Shown: positions 13,127 to 13,166 of the stretch, piece after piece
Position numbering within the stretch: the stretch's first letter is position 1
Layout of the letters: each line of letters starts with the position of its first letter
Assembly (NCBI GenBank): GCA_965178525.1
Contig: CBCXVS010000221.1
Location: forward strand, 1-13,166
Length of the DNA stretch: 13,166 bases
Source of the DNA: CBCXVS01 sp965178525
Lineage (GTDB): Bacteria; Tectomicrobia; Entotheonellia; Entotheonellales; Entotheonellaceae
Reading direction: 5' to 3'
The notes under the pieces: generated by a model
Told to the model about the DNA's origin: nothing
The model's database searches: none
Seen by the model: only the letters and a program-made list of their open reading frames with translations
Program-made: the position numbers and the translations under genes

Positions 13127-13166
13127 TGATGATGACATAATCTGATAACAGATTATGTCATCATCA
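13127..13166. repeat. Perfect 18-bp palindrome at the window end
   Basis: TGATGATGACATAATCTG (13127-13144) and its exact reverse complement (13149-13166) flank a 4-base loop, ATAA, and the sequence stops exactly at the end of the right arm. It could be a hairpin, a repeat that ended the assembly, or a fold-back artefact of amplification or assembly. Confidence 0.9.

Overview
This 13.2-kb window comes from a moderately GC-rich bacterium, apparently an uncultured environmental or host-associated lineage. No rRNA, tRNA or CRISPR array is visible, so taxonomy rests on gene content alone. Glycolate oxidase genes, a sulfatase, a PIN toxin pair and many dispersed short repeats would suit a Tectomicrobia/Entotheonella-like or deltaproteobacterial-grade genome, but that is a guess.

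Layout: (i) 1-653, a broken 3' gene remnant and an intergenic region with a perfect 19-bp inverted repeat; (ii) 654-1046 (-), a small DoxX-like membrane protein, divergent from (iii) the glycolate oxidase genes glcD (1350-2784), glcE (2781-4139) and glcF (4554-5870), with a small coiled-coil membrane protein gene (4193-4435, -) between glcE and glcF; (iv) 5892-7730 (-), a REC-histidine kinase and a single-domain response regulator overlapping by ATGA; (v) 8023-9627 (+), a type I sulfatase; (vi) 10006-10956 (+), a Phd/YefM-like antitoxin with a PIN-domain toxin; (vii) 11422-12477 (-), a secreted propeller-like protein flanked by dispersed repeats; (viii) 12668-13166, non-coding sequence rich in hairpins that may hold the 5' part of a group II intron and ends in a perfect 18-bp palindrome.

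The most striking property is the number of recognisable lesions. glcD is frameshifted by an exact 25-bp tandem duplication. The histidine kinase is split by a 259-bp element with 10-bp terminal inverted repeats and a TTTAAA direct repeat. The sulfatase has one in-frame TAA. GlcF has Phe in place of one cysteine of its second 4Fe-4S motif. The first gene has an in-frame stop, and the PIN toxin lacks a convincing start. In glcD and the kinase, removing the extra DNA restores a full-length frame exactly (469 and 399 codons before the stop). The lesions therefore look recent, or in part like assembly errors.

Functionally, GlcD/GlcE/GlcF would form the membrane-associated complex oxidising glycolate to glyoxylate. 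The kinase/regulator pair would be a phosphorelay without a DNA-binding output. I see no clear new defence or biosynthetic system. The best leads are the small insertion element, the GGGGTCAG/GGGGACAG repeat family and the structured region at the right end.
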